Positions 8,365 to 15,113 are shown, numbered from the stretch's first letter. The stretch is DNA of 17,750 bases from DASPJR01 sp035628505 (GCA_035628505.1 DASPJR010000007.1:1-17750); one strand, 5' to 3'. Notes: generated from the sequence alone by a model not told the origin. Numbers and translations are program-made.

Positions 8365-9189
8365 CTATTTCAGCAGTTTGGCGTGCACGCGCGCGACGTC
8401 GCCCATGTAATGATCCTGCGCGTATTCACCGGCGGCTTTCAGGATGTGTTCTTTCGCCTTCGCAGCATCACCGGCCGCTTCGAAATAAAGTCCCAGATAC
8501 AGGTGCGCGTAAAACAAGCGGTCCTTCAATATTTCCGGATTCACGTTGCCCTTCTGAGTCGCCGCCAGCACCTGCTCGGCGGTGCCCTTCCCTGCGTACA
8601 GCGCGAAAATCTCCATCATCGGCACGCGAGAGTCATGATCGATCTGGATCAGCGAGGCGCGTGCTTTTTCGATGCCGTCTTTGCGCGCGACGCAGATGAA
8701 ATGAAACACCGCGTTTTCAACGTCGCTCGCGTTCACCGTTTGATGCAGCTCAAACTGCTTGCGCCCCTTCTCGAATTCACCGGCGTAATAGTATGAAATT
8801 CCGCGCTGCCAGTGATGCGGTTCAGCATCCGGCACCAGCGCGATGTAGGCATCAAAGTCGGCGATGGATTCCTTGAGCTGTGCCAGCCTGAAGCGCGCGC
8901 AGCCGCGGAACTGCAAGATCTTGGCCGCTTTGGGCTCCAGCTTCAGAATTTCATCCGCATCGGCAGCGGCTTTCTCAAACTGCCGCATCGCATCATGAAA
9001 CTGCGCGCGCAGCCACCAGGCTTGCGGGTTTTTCTTGTCAGCTTCAATCGCCTTCGTGGCGAGCGCGATGGCTTCGTCACGCTGACCTGACCGAAAGGCG
9101 GTCTGCGCCTCGCTCATGACCTTCGCCACGTCGGCCTCGCCAGCGCAGGCGGCGCTGGCGACAAAGGGGATCAGCCACAGCAGTCTCAT
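8365..9189 (-). CDS. Exported TPR-repeat protein
   Basis: This 274-residue protein starts at ATG 9187-9189 with AAGGAG 5-6 nt upstream. A short signal peptide (MRLLWLIPFVASAACAGE) is visible. Cys15 follows Ser-Ala-Ala, which is not a canonical lipobox, so cleavage after CAG or ACA by signal peptidase I is more likely than lipidation. Residues about 20-150 carry tetratricopeptide-like helix pairs (AFRSGQRDEAIALATKAIEA, WWLRAQFHDAMRQFEKAAADADEILKLEP, GISYYYAGEFEKGRKQFELH). A further pair sits near the C terminus (LYLGLYFEAAGDAAKAKEHI). The layout resembles NlpI-like periplasmic TPR adaptors, but this similarity is only by eye. It follows the HTH/sigma-like regulator gene by 32 bp on the same strand, suggesting co-transcription. 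Confidence 0.85.
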   Translation of the reverse strand: MRLLWLIPFVASAACAGEADVAKVMSEAQTAFRSGQRDEAIALATKAIEADKKNPQAWWLRAQFHDAMRQFEKAAADADEILKLEPKAAKILQFRGCARFRLAQLKESIADFDAYIALVPDAEPHHWQRGISYYYAGEFEKGRKQFELHQTVNASDVENAVFHFICVARKDGIEKARASLIQIDHDSRVPMMEIFALYAGKGTAEQVLAATQKGNVNPEILKDRLFYAHLYLGLYFEAAGDAAKAKEHILKAAGEYAQDHYMGDVARVHAKLLK

Positions 9190-9221
9190 GAGTGCTCCTT
9201 TTTGAGCGTCAGTTTTCGTGC

Positions 9222-9935
9222 TCAGGCTACGTCCAGCCTGCGGCCAAGCACCTCTTCGATCCAGCCGGACGGCACGCCGCTTCTCAGCAGGTCATCGATA
9301 AGCGTCGTCAGGCTTTTCATCTGCTCGGCAAGCTTATCGCTCGTGTGCCGCGCCGCGCTAAGTGGCAGCATGCCGCGCACGGCTTCGTACTTCAAATAAT
9401 CCTTTGCGCGATTTGTGGCAAGCTCGTATAGGAATTCAGCACTTGCCGGCTGGTCGTACTCGATGACTGCCAGCGACATCTCTTGAACGAGGTCGTCCTG
9501 CAGAGCCGGATCGTCGGGCGCCAGTTGTCGCGCCTGCCACCCGAAGCTGAACTGGCGCCGCACGGCGAAATCATCGTGCAGACGCTGTTTAGTCGCTTCG
9601 CGTGCGGTTCGACTGGCAGGTGCCGAGGGATCGGGCGCTTCGCTTCTCCCCTCAATCTTACTAAGACGATTTGCCTCCTCAATTTTTGACAAGAATCGTT
9701 GAAAACTCTTCCGCCCATTCTTCAGTTTCCTCAAAGTTCTTGGCGGCAAAGAAATTACACGATCATAAACAATCAACTGATAAAGCGATTTTTCGGAAAT
9801 TCGGACACTTTGGCCTTTTGCGGGGCGCCCGACGGGCGAAGCGAGCCACCCGTTCTTCAGCATGTTCCGCACAGTCTGCGTGCTGACCTTCAGATAATCC
9901 GCCGCCTCCTGAAGTGAACAACTCTTCTCCTCCAT
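9222..9935 (-). CDS. Putative DNA-binding regulator: excisionase/MerR-type HTH plus sigma-70 region-2-like segment
   Basis: The ATG at 9933-9935 is preferred over an upstream in-frame start at 9998 because GGGAGG lies 6 nt before it and the first conserved motif follows at once. The 237-residue protein begins with a winged-helix HTH of the excisionase/MerR type: SLQEAADYLKVSTQTVRNML (7-26), then GWLASPVGRPAKGQSVRISE. A basic, charged linker follows (about 65-125, LRKLKNGRKSFQRFLSKIEE). Residues about 130-188 read like sigma-70 region 2: GWQARQLAPDDPALQDDLVQ EM, then FLYELATNRAKDYLKYEAVRG. The tail (GVPSGWIEEVLGRRL) faintly recalls the start of a region 4 helix-turn-helix but ends before a recognition helix. 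The protein is likely cytoplasmic, with promoter or RNA polymerase contact inferred only. The TPR gene lies 32 bp downstream. Confidence 0.7.
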   Translation of the reverse strand: MEEKSCSLQEAADYLKVSTQTVRNMLKNGWLASPVGRPAKGQSVRISEKSLYQLIVYDRVISLPPRTLRKLKNGRKSFQRFLSKIEEANRLSKIEGRSEAPDPSAPASRTAREATKQRLHDDFAVRRQFSFGWQARQLAPDDPALQDDLVQEMSLAVIEYDQPASAEFLYELATNRAKDYLKYEAVRGMLPLSAARHTSDKLAEQMKSLTTLIDDLLRSGVPSGWIEEVLGRRLDVA

Positions 9936-9994
9936 ACCGATCCTCCCAGGCCGCGGAGGATCTTTCCGGCACACGAATGAGCGTATGCGTGCGT

Positions 9995-10014
9995 TCACGT
10001 CAGAGCGGACGTGA
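9995..10014. promoter_or_regulatory. Perfect 7-bp-arm inverted repeat, candidate operator
   Basis: TCACGTC (9995-10001), a 6-nt spacer (AGAGCG) and GACGTGA (10008-10014) form a perfect dyad. It lies 59 bp upstream of the preferred start of the HTH/sigma-like gene, a usual place for an operator or autoregulatory site. No protein binding can be shown from sequence, and it could equally be a small mRNA-leader hairpin. Confidence 0.4.
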
Positions 10015-10206
10015 GCCCCTCAAACGGCTCAACCCGGTGCGTTTATATTTTTAACTGTGTGCGGAAGATTTCGCGGCCTATACCATCCGCCGCGCATCTG
10101 GTTTGCCCCGCCGATTTCTGCTGAACCGAGTCGGGTTATAGGTAATTCAGCGCGCAGCTTCACTAGAAATCTTAAGCACGGCTGAGGCTGCTACAAGACA
10201 AAAATG

Positions 10207-10234
10207 GTGGGCAGTGGGCAGTGGGCAGTTGGCA
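10207..10234. repeat. Period-7 tandem repeat (GTGGGCA)x4
   Basis: Three exact GTGGGCA units and a fourth with one change (GTTGGCA) cover 28 bp. I found no inverted partner (TGCCCAC) nearby, so this is a single-armed element. Its arm length equals that of the paired elements in the ribosomal spacers. Confidence 0.85.
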
Positions 10235-10278
10235 CGGGGGAAGAATATAATTCATCCTAAGAGGCCACGCTCCTCCAA

Positions 10279-10360
10279 GCGCCGAAGGCGCGAACTATAT
10301 CAGCCTGGGGCGCAGCCCCAGGAACCGAATGCTCCCGCCGAATCGAAGGGCTGAAAGCCC
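10279..10360. repeat. Row of three perfect hairpins with GNA triloops
   Basis: Hairpin 1 (10279-10291) is a 5-bp stem GCGCC/GGCGC with loop GAA. Hairpin 2 (10304-10322) is an 8-bp stem CCTGGGGC/GCCCCAGG with loop GCA. Hairpin 3 (10348-10360) is a 5-bp stem GGGCT/AGCCC with loop GAA. Each is followed by GAAC (in hairpin 2 the G is the last stem base). GNA triloops closed by C-G are known to make very stable single-stranded DNA mini-hairpins. The set resembles REP-type palindromes, but no RAYT transposase gene is in the window. Confidence 0.8.
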
Positions 10361-10388
10361 GAACTAACGCGCACAGTTCTGATTACAG

Positions 10389-11027
10389 CTAGTAAGCGCC
10401 GCCAATCGGGACTTCACCCTTTTCGTTGGGATACTTGGCCTGCAACAGATAGTATGGCGAATTCTCTTTGTCGATCTCTGTCAATGAAAACACAAAGACT
10501 TCGCCGCCGAGCTGTGCATATCGCCGCAAGTCAGCTTCGATCTGATCGAAACCATCGATGTCGTTAAAGCAGCACTTGGATTCGAATTGGCTCGTGAAGG
10601 CACAGATCACCTCATTGTATTTCTCTGCCTTCAGAAATCTTTTCGTCTGAGCTGCAGCATCATCAACTTTCCCTTTGTCCATTGCGTTGCGGGAAGGCAA
10701 ATGTACCAAGCTTAACCCTTGCTCGTGTAAAGCCGCCGCCGACCAAAGTACAAAGAGATCACCCGGATACGGGAGTTCGAGATCACGCAACCGACCAGGG
10801 CTCTCGATCATTGGCGCTGCTGGACGTTTGAAATACTCAACGTACGCATCATAACTCTGAAAAACACGCCCATCAGGGCCGCACCCCGCACAAAAATGGC
10901 AATGCAGTCCAAAGACCGGCCCTGCTTTGAGCGCAAGGCGTACCTTTTCCAAGTTCTCCGGCCAAAGGAGATTTGCTTTCCGCGTAGTCCATTCTGTCAT
11001 CGTTCTTGGTCCAGATAAACCAATCAT
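10389..11027 (-). CDS. Hypothetical protein with CxxC motif
   Basis: This 212-residue protein is not recognised. It starts at ATG 11025-11027, with a second possible start at Met10 (10998-11000); neither has a strong ribosome site, so the start is uncertain. There is no signal peptide or TM segment, which suggests a cytoplasmic protein. Visible features are a His/Cys cluster HCHFCAGCGPDG (about 42-53) that could bind a metal, and later paired cysteines (ESKCCFND). It ends in alternating charged and hydrophobic segments (RYAQLGGEVFVFSLTEID). Base composition is lower in GC and third-position bias weaker than in its neighbours, which may point to transfer. It follows the SGNH hydrolase gene by 23 bp and borders the hairpin row. 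Confidence 0.65.
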   Translation of the reverse strand: MIGLSGPRTMTEWTTRKANLLWPENLEKVRLALKAGPVFGLHCHFCAGCGPDGRVFQSYDAYVEYFKRPAAPMIESPGRLRDLELPYPGDLFVLWSAAALHEQGLSLVHLPSRNAMDKGKVDDAAAQTKRFLKAEKYNEVICAFTSQFESKCCFNDIDGFDQIEADLRRYAQLGGEVFVFSLTEIDKENSPYYLLQAKYPNEKGEVPIGGAY

Positions 11028-11050
11028 CCGTGCTACGCGCGACTCGAGAC

Positions 11051-11767
11051 CTATTTCTTTTCCGCGAGCGCCTTTTCAATTTCAGCGACTGCAGCCTTTG
11101 TCATCATGGCGTAAGCCGGAGCGGTCCAATGGAACTGATCGCCGCGTGCCAGTTCCAGCTTTGGCGCCAGCAGCGTATAGAAATCGTTCACTGTTACCTT
11201 CATCTCTTTCATCACGCCGGCTGCCATGCGATTGTGCTCGACGATCACTGGATTGATCTCAGTATCGAGCTCGCCTGGTTTTCCTTTTACCGTCACCGGC
11301 GTGCTGCTGGCCCAGATCAGTACCGCGTTCGGCGCGCCCTTGCGGATGCATTCAACCCATTTGCCCGTAAGCGACTCGAACTGGCCTTCGGGGATGCGCC
11401 CTTTCTGCCACCCATGCAGGCCCATGTTGAAATGGATCACGTCATACGGCCCCTGTGTGAGCACGTCGGCTGTCATCTCAGCGAGCTTATGGGAGGATTG
11501 GCAATACGGATTCACCCACGCATCCACGTAGGCTTTACCATCCAGAGCGGCAGTCGTCTGCTTTAAGTAACCATTCAGGATTGAGTCGCCGATGAGCAGC
11601 ACGCGCGGCCGTTTAGCGTCGACGATTTTGGCACGGTCAAGTCGCCAGCCCGGCCCGTCGGAATGCAAGCGTGCGTCGGATTCTTCAGCCGCCAGGAGAG
11701 CGGATGAGATCGTTAGAGAAAGAAGGATCGTGAACGTCGTCAGCTGCCACACTCTTCTGTCGCGCAT
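11051..11767 (-). CDS. Exported SGNH/GDSL hydrolase
   Basis: The start is placed at ATG 11765-11767 because a signal peptide follows directly (LTTFTILLSLTISSALLAAE) and a GGAG lies about 9 nt upstream. The frame is open further upstream, but that part overlaps the terminator and the 3' end of the next gene. The 238-residue protein has SGNH block I VLLIGDSILNG (Ser62 as nucleophile), a block-III-like FNMGLHGW (Asn114) and block V DQFHW (Asp210, His213). This family hydrolyses esters, often acetyl groups on carbohydrates or lipids; the substrate is unknown. The enzyme is expected in the periplasm or outside the cell. An intrinsic terminator just upstream (11829-11865) separates it from the RCC1/PKD gene, so it should have its own promoter. 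Confidence 0.85.
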   Translation of the reverse strand: MRDRRVWQLTTFTILLSLTISSALLAAEESDARLHSDGPGWRLDRAKIVDAKRPRVLLIGDSILNGYLKQTTAALDGKAYVDAWVNPYCQSSHKLAEMTADVLTQGPYDVIHFNMGLHGWQKGRIPEGQFESLTGKWVECIRKGAPNAVLIWASSTPVTVKGKPGELDTEINPVIVEHNRMAAGVMKEMKVTVNDFYTLLAPKLELARGDQFHWTAPAYAMMTKAAVAEIEKALAEKK

Positions 11768-11828
11768 TCGCGTGCTCTCCGTTTTCGCCGTATACACGCC
11801 ACCCAGGCCTAAACAGGGATAACGTGAC

Positions 11829-11865
11829 AAAAAAACCGCGGGAGCGCAGTCTCCTGCACTCCCGC
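11829..11865 (-). terminator. Intrinsic terminator after the RCC1/PKD gene
   Basis: Read on the minus strand, the stem GCGGGAG/CTCCCGC (11838-11844 with 11859-11865) is extended by a 4-bp inner stem GCAG/CTGC after one mismatch and closed by a 4-nt loop. It is followed by GG and seven T (11829-11835 on the plus strand are A). It lies about 60 bp after the stop at 11925 and before the SGNH hydrolase start. Confidence 0.92.
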
Positions 11866-11924
11866 TGCCTGAACTTTCGTGGCAACTTTCGCTCGTCCCT
11901 GCCGCGCTTGACTCTTGAGCGAAG

Positions 11925-13592
11925 TTATGGACCTTCGCCCGTCCCGTTGGCTTTTTTCCCGCTATCGGAGAATTTGAAGTCCGAAGCGATGGGAACTTCG
12001 AAAATTTTGCCGGCAATCTCGAGATGCACTGGAATATCGAGCGAAACGATGTCGTGCGGGTCGGGGCCGACAACCGCGCCGGCAATATTGAAACCAAGCC
12101 CGAGGCTGGCCTTCTTGATGGTCAGCTTCACGCGCGTCTCGCCGAAACTCTGCCCACGCGAGTTGGCTTTCACCTGCCATTTGCTCTGGGCGTTGGAAAA
12201 CTGCAGCTTACTGTTGAGTACGCCTTCAAAACGCTCGCCGGCAATTTCAAGCGCGACCGGAGTGCCACTCCCGACAGTTGAGTCGCCAACATTGACGTTG
12301 GCGGTCAGACTCAACGTATCCTTGTTTTCAGAGGTACGATCCCATCGCACTTTGTAGACGATGAAGCCGTTGAACAGGCCGACGTCGGTTTTTGGAAGGA
12401 CAACAATTTCTCGCGTGAGGCTGTGCGTTAATCCGTCCGCGTCACGCACAGTCAAGGTAACAGAATACGTTCCTTCCGCGTTGTAGATCTTCGACATGAT
12501 CTTCTCAGTTCCCGCGGGCGACCCATCACCAAAATCCCACTGGTACGATACAATCTGGTTTTCCGGATCGGTGCTGAAGGTCGCGTCAAACGCCAGCGGC
12601 AGTCCGACAAAGCCCACCACCTCGCTGCAGATAAAGCGTGCCGTCGGCAGAGTTCCAGAGTGAAGCACAGCGCTAACGTGAAAGCCTGCAGCGATCGAGG
12701 AAATACCTTGCAGCCCCGACGGCACATTCAACTGGCCCATGTCGTTGATGCCCCAAGAGACGATGCTCCCATCGTTCTTTAATGCCAGTGTGTACTTCCC
12801 ACCTGCGGCAACCTGTACGACTCCATTTAAGTCAGGAGGTACATTGCACTGTCCGTCCTCGTTTCGACCCCACGCCACAACAGTGCCATCGGATTTCAAC
12901 GCAACAACATGCAAATTGCCAACAGCGATCCCGATCACTCCATTTATTTCCGAGGGCCGTGGAACCCAATAATAATTATCGCCGGGAAATCCCCATTGCA
13001 CCACCGTTCCATCAGACTTTAACGCCGCCACGATGGGCCCCGACGTCGCAATCGCAATCACCCCGTTTAGACCGAGTGGGATATCGCACTGCCCAGTAAC
13101 GTTGCTTCCCCAAGCCGCAACCGTTCCATCACTTTTCAGTGCGACTGAATAGCCATGAGACAGCACATCTCCACCGTAATAATACGAGTATCCCGCGGCG
13201 ATCGCTGTGACGCCGTTTAGATCTGTCGGCACGTTGCACTCGCCGGACCCATTGCCGCCCCAAGCCACTACCGTCCCGTCGCTCTTGAGCGCCAAGCTAT
13301 GCTCCGCACCCGTTGCAACGGCAATCACGTTCGTCAGTCCTGGGGGCACGTTGCATTCACCAGCCACATTGCGTCCCCACGCCAGCACTGTACCGTCGTC
13401 CTTCACCGCCAACGTATGGTTTCCGACGGCAATCGATTTGACACCGTATATGCCGACGGGAACGTTGCATTGCCCGTACGTGTTCCCACCAAAGACCGCC
13501 GGAAGACCTTGCACGGTAGTCACGGAGGAATCAGCCGCCGCGCAAAAGCCGGCACAGAAAACAAAAAACATGAGACCAAACGCGCGAGGCAT
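11925..13592 (-). CDS. Secreted RCC1-like beta-propeller with PKD domain and shared C-terminal module
   Basis: The ATG at 13590-13592 is chosen over an upstream GTG (13614-13616) because GGGAGGAG lies 4-7 nt before it and a signal peptide follows (MPRAFGLMFFVFCAGFCAAA). Residues about 33-312 of the 555 hold seven RCC1-type units of about 40 residues, with the recurring LKSDGTVVAWG and GQCNVPxxLNG. The fifth unit is degenerate (WVPRP), and the set would close a seven-bladed propeller. A PKD domain follows (about 318-400, YQWDFGDGSP, YNAEGTYSVTLTV). The last 150 residues align with the C terminus of the metalloprotease at 4160 (PVALEIAG, LNSK, KLTIKKASL, SLDIPVHLEIAG). Propellers of this kind mostly bind proteins; the function here is unknown. 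It lies directly after the ribosomal operon and ends at a strong terminator. Confidence 0.88.
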   Translation of the reverse strand: MPRAFGLMFFVFCAGFCAAADSSVTTVQGLPAVFGGNTYGQCNVPVGIYGVKSIAVGNHTLAVKDDGTVLAWGRNVAGECNVPPGLTNVIAVATGAEHSLALKSDGTVVAWGGNGSGECNVPTDLNGVTAIAAGYSYYYGGDVLSHGYSVALKSDGTVAAWGSNVTGQCDIPLGLNGVIAIATSGPIVAALKSDGTVVQWGFPGDNYYWVPRPSEINGVIGIAVGNLHVVALKSDGTVVAWGRNEDGQCNVPPDLNGVVQVAAGGKYTLALKNDGSIVSWGINDMGQLNVPSGLQGISSIAAGFHVSAVLHSGTLPTARFICSEVVGFVGLPLAFDATFSTDPENQIVSYQWDFGDGSPAGTEKIMSKIYNAEGTYSVTLTVRDADGLTHSLTREIVVLPKTDVGLFNGFIVYKVRWDRTSENKDTLSLTANVNVGDSTVGSGTPVALEIAGERFEGVLNSKLQFSNAQSKWQVKANSRGQSFGETRVKLTIKKASLGLGFNIAGAVVGPDPHDIVSLDIPVHLEIAGKIFEVPIASDFKFSDSGKKANGTGEGP

Positions 13593-13719
13593 AACGCTCC
13601 TCCCAGTGAGATACACACCAAAAGCTTATGAAAAGGTAGGTGCGCTTATAATCTGGGCTGGCATTCTGAGCGAGAGCAATTCGCCGAACGCAGCAACGTG
13701 ATGATTTGTCTATATGTGC

Positions 13720-13756
13720 GAAGAGCATCGCCGCGCATTGCGCAGCGATGCTCTTC
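13720..13756 (-). terminator. Long hairpin at the end of the rpl operon, likely terminator
   Basis: A perfect 12-bp stem, GAAGAGCATCGC with GCGATGCTCTTC (13720-13731 and 13745-13756), is extended after a C/A mismatch by GCGC/GCGC around an ATT loop. It starts 33 nt after the rplL stop. No T-run follows on the minus strand, so it may be a processing or 3'-end-stabilising stem or a weak/U-less terminator. Confidence 0.6.
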
Positions 13757-13789
13757 AGCATTATTACTCCGGACTCTCTTGCTGCGAAC

Positions 13790-14200
13790 TTACTTCAGCT
13801 CGACCGTCGCGCCTTCTTTTTCCAGCTTGGCCTTCATCTGCTCGGCTTCTTCGCGCGGAACGCCGGCTTTGACCGGCTTCGGCGCCTGGTCGACCACGTC
13901 CTTGGCTTCCTTCAGGCCCAGGCCGGTCAGCTCGCGCACAACCTTGATGACCGCGATCTTCTTGGTCGTGTCGGCAACCTTGGCCAGGATGACGTCCAGC
14001 GTCGCCTTGGCTTCAGCAGCCGGAGCAGCACCGCCGCCACCGCCAGCAGCCGCAGGACCGGCAACCATCACCGCTCCGCCGGCAGCCGCTTCGATGCCGT
14101 GCACTTCCTTCAAGTAATCACCCAGGGCCTTGGCCTGCAGCAGGCTCAAGCCCACAATCTTGTCACCCAATTCCTTGATCTCGGGGGCGAATTCCGCCAT
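13790..14200 (-). CDS. rplL: 50S ribosomal protein L7/L12
   Basis: The start is ATG 14198-14200 with GGGAGG 8 nt upstream, although the frame stays open further up. The 136-residue protein has the L7/L12 layout: a helical dimerisation domain (MAEFAPEIKELGDKIVGLSL to about 45), an Ala/Gly-rich hinge with a run of five Gly (AAAGGGGGAAPA, about 51-63), and the factor-binding C-terminal domain. That domain carries KKIAVIKVVRELTGLGLKEA and ends in GATVELK. It forms the multicopy stalk with L10 and recruits elongation factors. It is the last gene of the cluster; rpoB, its common downstream neighbour, does not follow. Confidence 0.97.
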   Translation of the reverse strand: MAEFAPEIKELGDKIVGLSLLQAKALGDYLKEVHGIEAAAGGAVMVAGPAAAGGGGGAAPAAEAKATLDVILAKVADTTKKIAVIKVVRELTGLGLKEAKDVVDQAPKPVKAGVPREEAEQMKAKLEKEGATVELK

Positions 14201-14371
14201 GACTGTAACCTCCCTATTTATCCTGGCGCACAGGCCTGTCATTTCCCATGCACCGCAAGCGAAAAGCTTGCGCCATTTTAACTTCGGGTCGTTCCGGTCA
14301 GAGTGGCTTGCGCCACTGGCTCCGGTCAATCCCCCGGCCCCGCCGGAACACCCGGCAAGGCTTTTACTGCG
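14201..14371. other. Left half of the rplJ-rplL spacer with two small hairpins and short direct repeats
   Basis: Two hairpins are visible: CGCAAGC/GCTTGCG with loop GAAAA (14254-14272) and AGTGGC/GCCACT with loop TTGC (14302-14317). The 10-mer GCTTGCGCCA occurs twice (14266-14275, 14306-14315), and TCCGGTCA flanks the second hairpin (14293-14300, 14321-14328). They lie in the mRNA just ahead of rplL, where stem-loops can tune L7/L12 synthesis or processing. Whether they do so here is inference. Confidence 0.6.
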
Positions 14372-14490
14372 GTTTCTGGTTCAGGGTTTCTGGTTTCTGG
14401 TTCATCCCAGCCAGCACCCGTTTTCCAAAAACCAATTCTTCCAACTCCAACACTTCAACAACTAGAAACTAAAAACCAGAAACCTTAAAC
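14372..14490. repeat. Inverted period-7 repeat (GTTTCTG / CAGAAAC type) in the rplJ-rplL spacer
   Basis: The left arm (14372-14399) is four 7-mers: GTTTCTG, GTTCAGG, GTTTCTG, GTTTCTG. The right arm (14463-14490) is four of the opposite sense: TAGAAAC, TAAAAAC, CAGAAAC, CTTAAAC. They are separated by about 63 nt. The transcript of this spacer would fold into a long imperfect hairpin between rplJ and rplL. The right arm ends 6 nt before the end of rplJ. Confidence 0.88.
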
Positions 14491-14496
14491 CGCCGT

Positions 14497-15096
14497 TCAG
14501 GCCGGCTTGGCTTCGGCCGGAGCGGCAGCTCCAGCCTTCTCCAACTTTTCGACCAGCGCCTTGATCGCACCTGCGATGCGGCCGCCAGGTCCCTTGAGCT
14601 GCGCTGCGACGCGCGAGCCGGGGCTCTTGGAGAGCAACACCACGTCGCCGATGAGTTCCGGCTTGGTCTTGGACTTGGCCAGCGCCTTGACTTCGTCGGC
14701 ATTGAGCAGCTTGCCTTCGAGCACGCCGCCGGTGAGCTTGAGCGATTTGCCGAACTTCTCAACGAGCTCCATCGCCACTTTCGCGGCGGTGACCGGGTCG
14801 TCGGCGTCGACGATGCAGGTCGGTCCCACGAACAGCTTCTGGGCGTCCTTCAGGCCCAGCTCGTGGAATGCCTTCATCGTCAGCCGGTTGCGGACCATGC
14901 GCAGCTTGGTCTTTTTCTCGCGCAGGCTCGTGCGGATTTCCAGGTTCTGCTCGCTGTTCACGTTCAGATTCTGGAGCACGATCATGTTGGTCAGCTTGCT
15001 GTATTCGGTCTGCGTTTTCTTGACAAGCAAGCGGTTGATGCGATTCGGGTTTCCCGAGCCCTTGGGCTTCTTGTCGGCAGGTCTCTTGTCGGCCAT
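14497..15096 (-). CDS. rplJ: 50S ribosomal protein L10
   Basis: The 199-residue protein starts at ATG 15094-15096 with AAGGAG about 9 nt upstream. The L10 core is recognisable from residue about 22: LLVKKTQTEYSKLTNMIVLQ, then LREKKTKLRMVRNRLTMKAF, FVGPTCIVDADDPVTAAKV, LTGGVLEGKLL and a C-terminal helix AGAIKALVEKLEKA that binds L7/L12 dimers. A Lys/Pro-rich N-terminal extension of about 20 residues precedes the core, longer than in E. coli L10. It anchors the L7/L12 stalk on the large subunit next to L11. The gene lies between rplA and rplL, with repeat-filled spacers on both sides. Confidence 0.96.
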   Translation of the reverse strand: MADKRPADKKPKGSGNPNRINRLLVKKTQTEYSKLTNMIVLQNLNVNSEQNLEIRTSLREKKTKLRMVRNRLTMKAFHELGLKDAQKLFVGPTCIVDADDPVTAAKVAMELVEKFGKSLKLTGGVLEGKLLNADEVKALAKSKTKPELIGDVVLLSKSPGSRVAAQLKGPGGRIAGAIKALVEKLEKAGAAAPAEAKPA

Positions 15097-15113
15097 TTTT
15101 AAAACTCCTTTTC

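Larger units (their letters stand above)
9936..10388. other. Non-coding stretch with inverted repeat, 7-mer repeat and hairpin row
   Basis: No gene is supported here. The region holds, in order, a 7-bp-arm inverted repeat upstream of the HTH gene (9995-10014), the promoter-containing upstream DNA of that gene, a GTGGGCA tandem repeat (10207-10234) and three GNA-loop hairpins (10279-10360). On its right it borders the stop of the 212-residue orphan protein. The dense non-coding repeats suggest a site where small repeat elements have accumulated. Confidence 0.7.

Noticed and set aside
11768..12097. Upstream extension of the SGNH hydrolase frame
   Set aside because: It runs through an intrinsic terminator and the 3' end of the RCC1/PKD gene, while a signal peptide begins exactly at the ATG at 11767.
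13207..13701. Plus-strand frame of 164 codons across the RCC1 repeats
   Set aside because: Its repetitive protein merely mirrors the RCC1 repeats of the true minus-strand gene.
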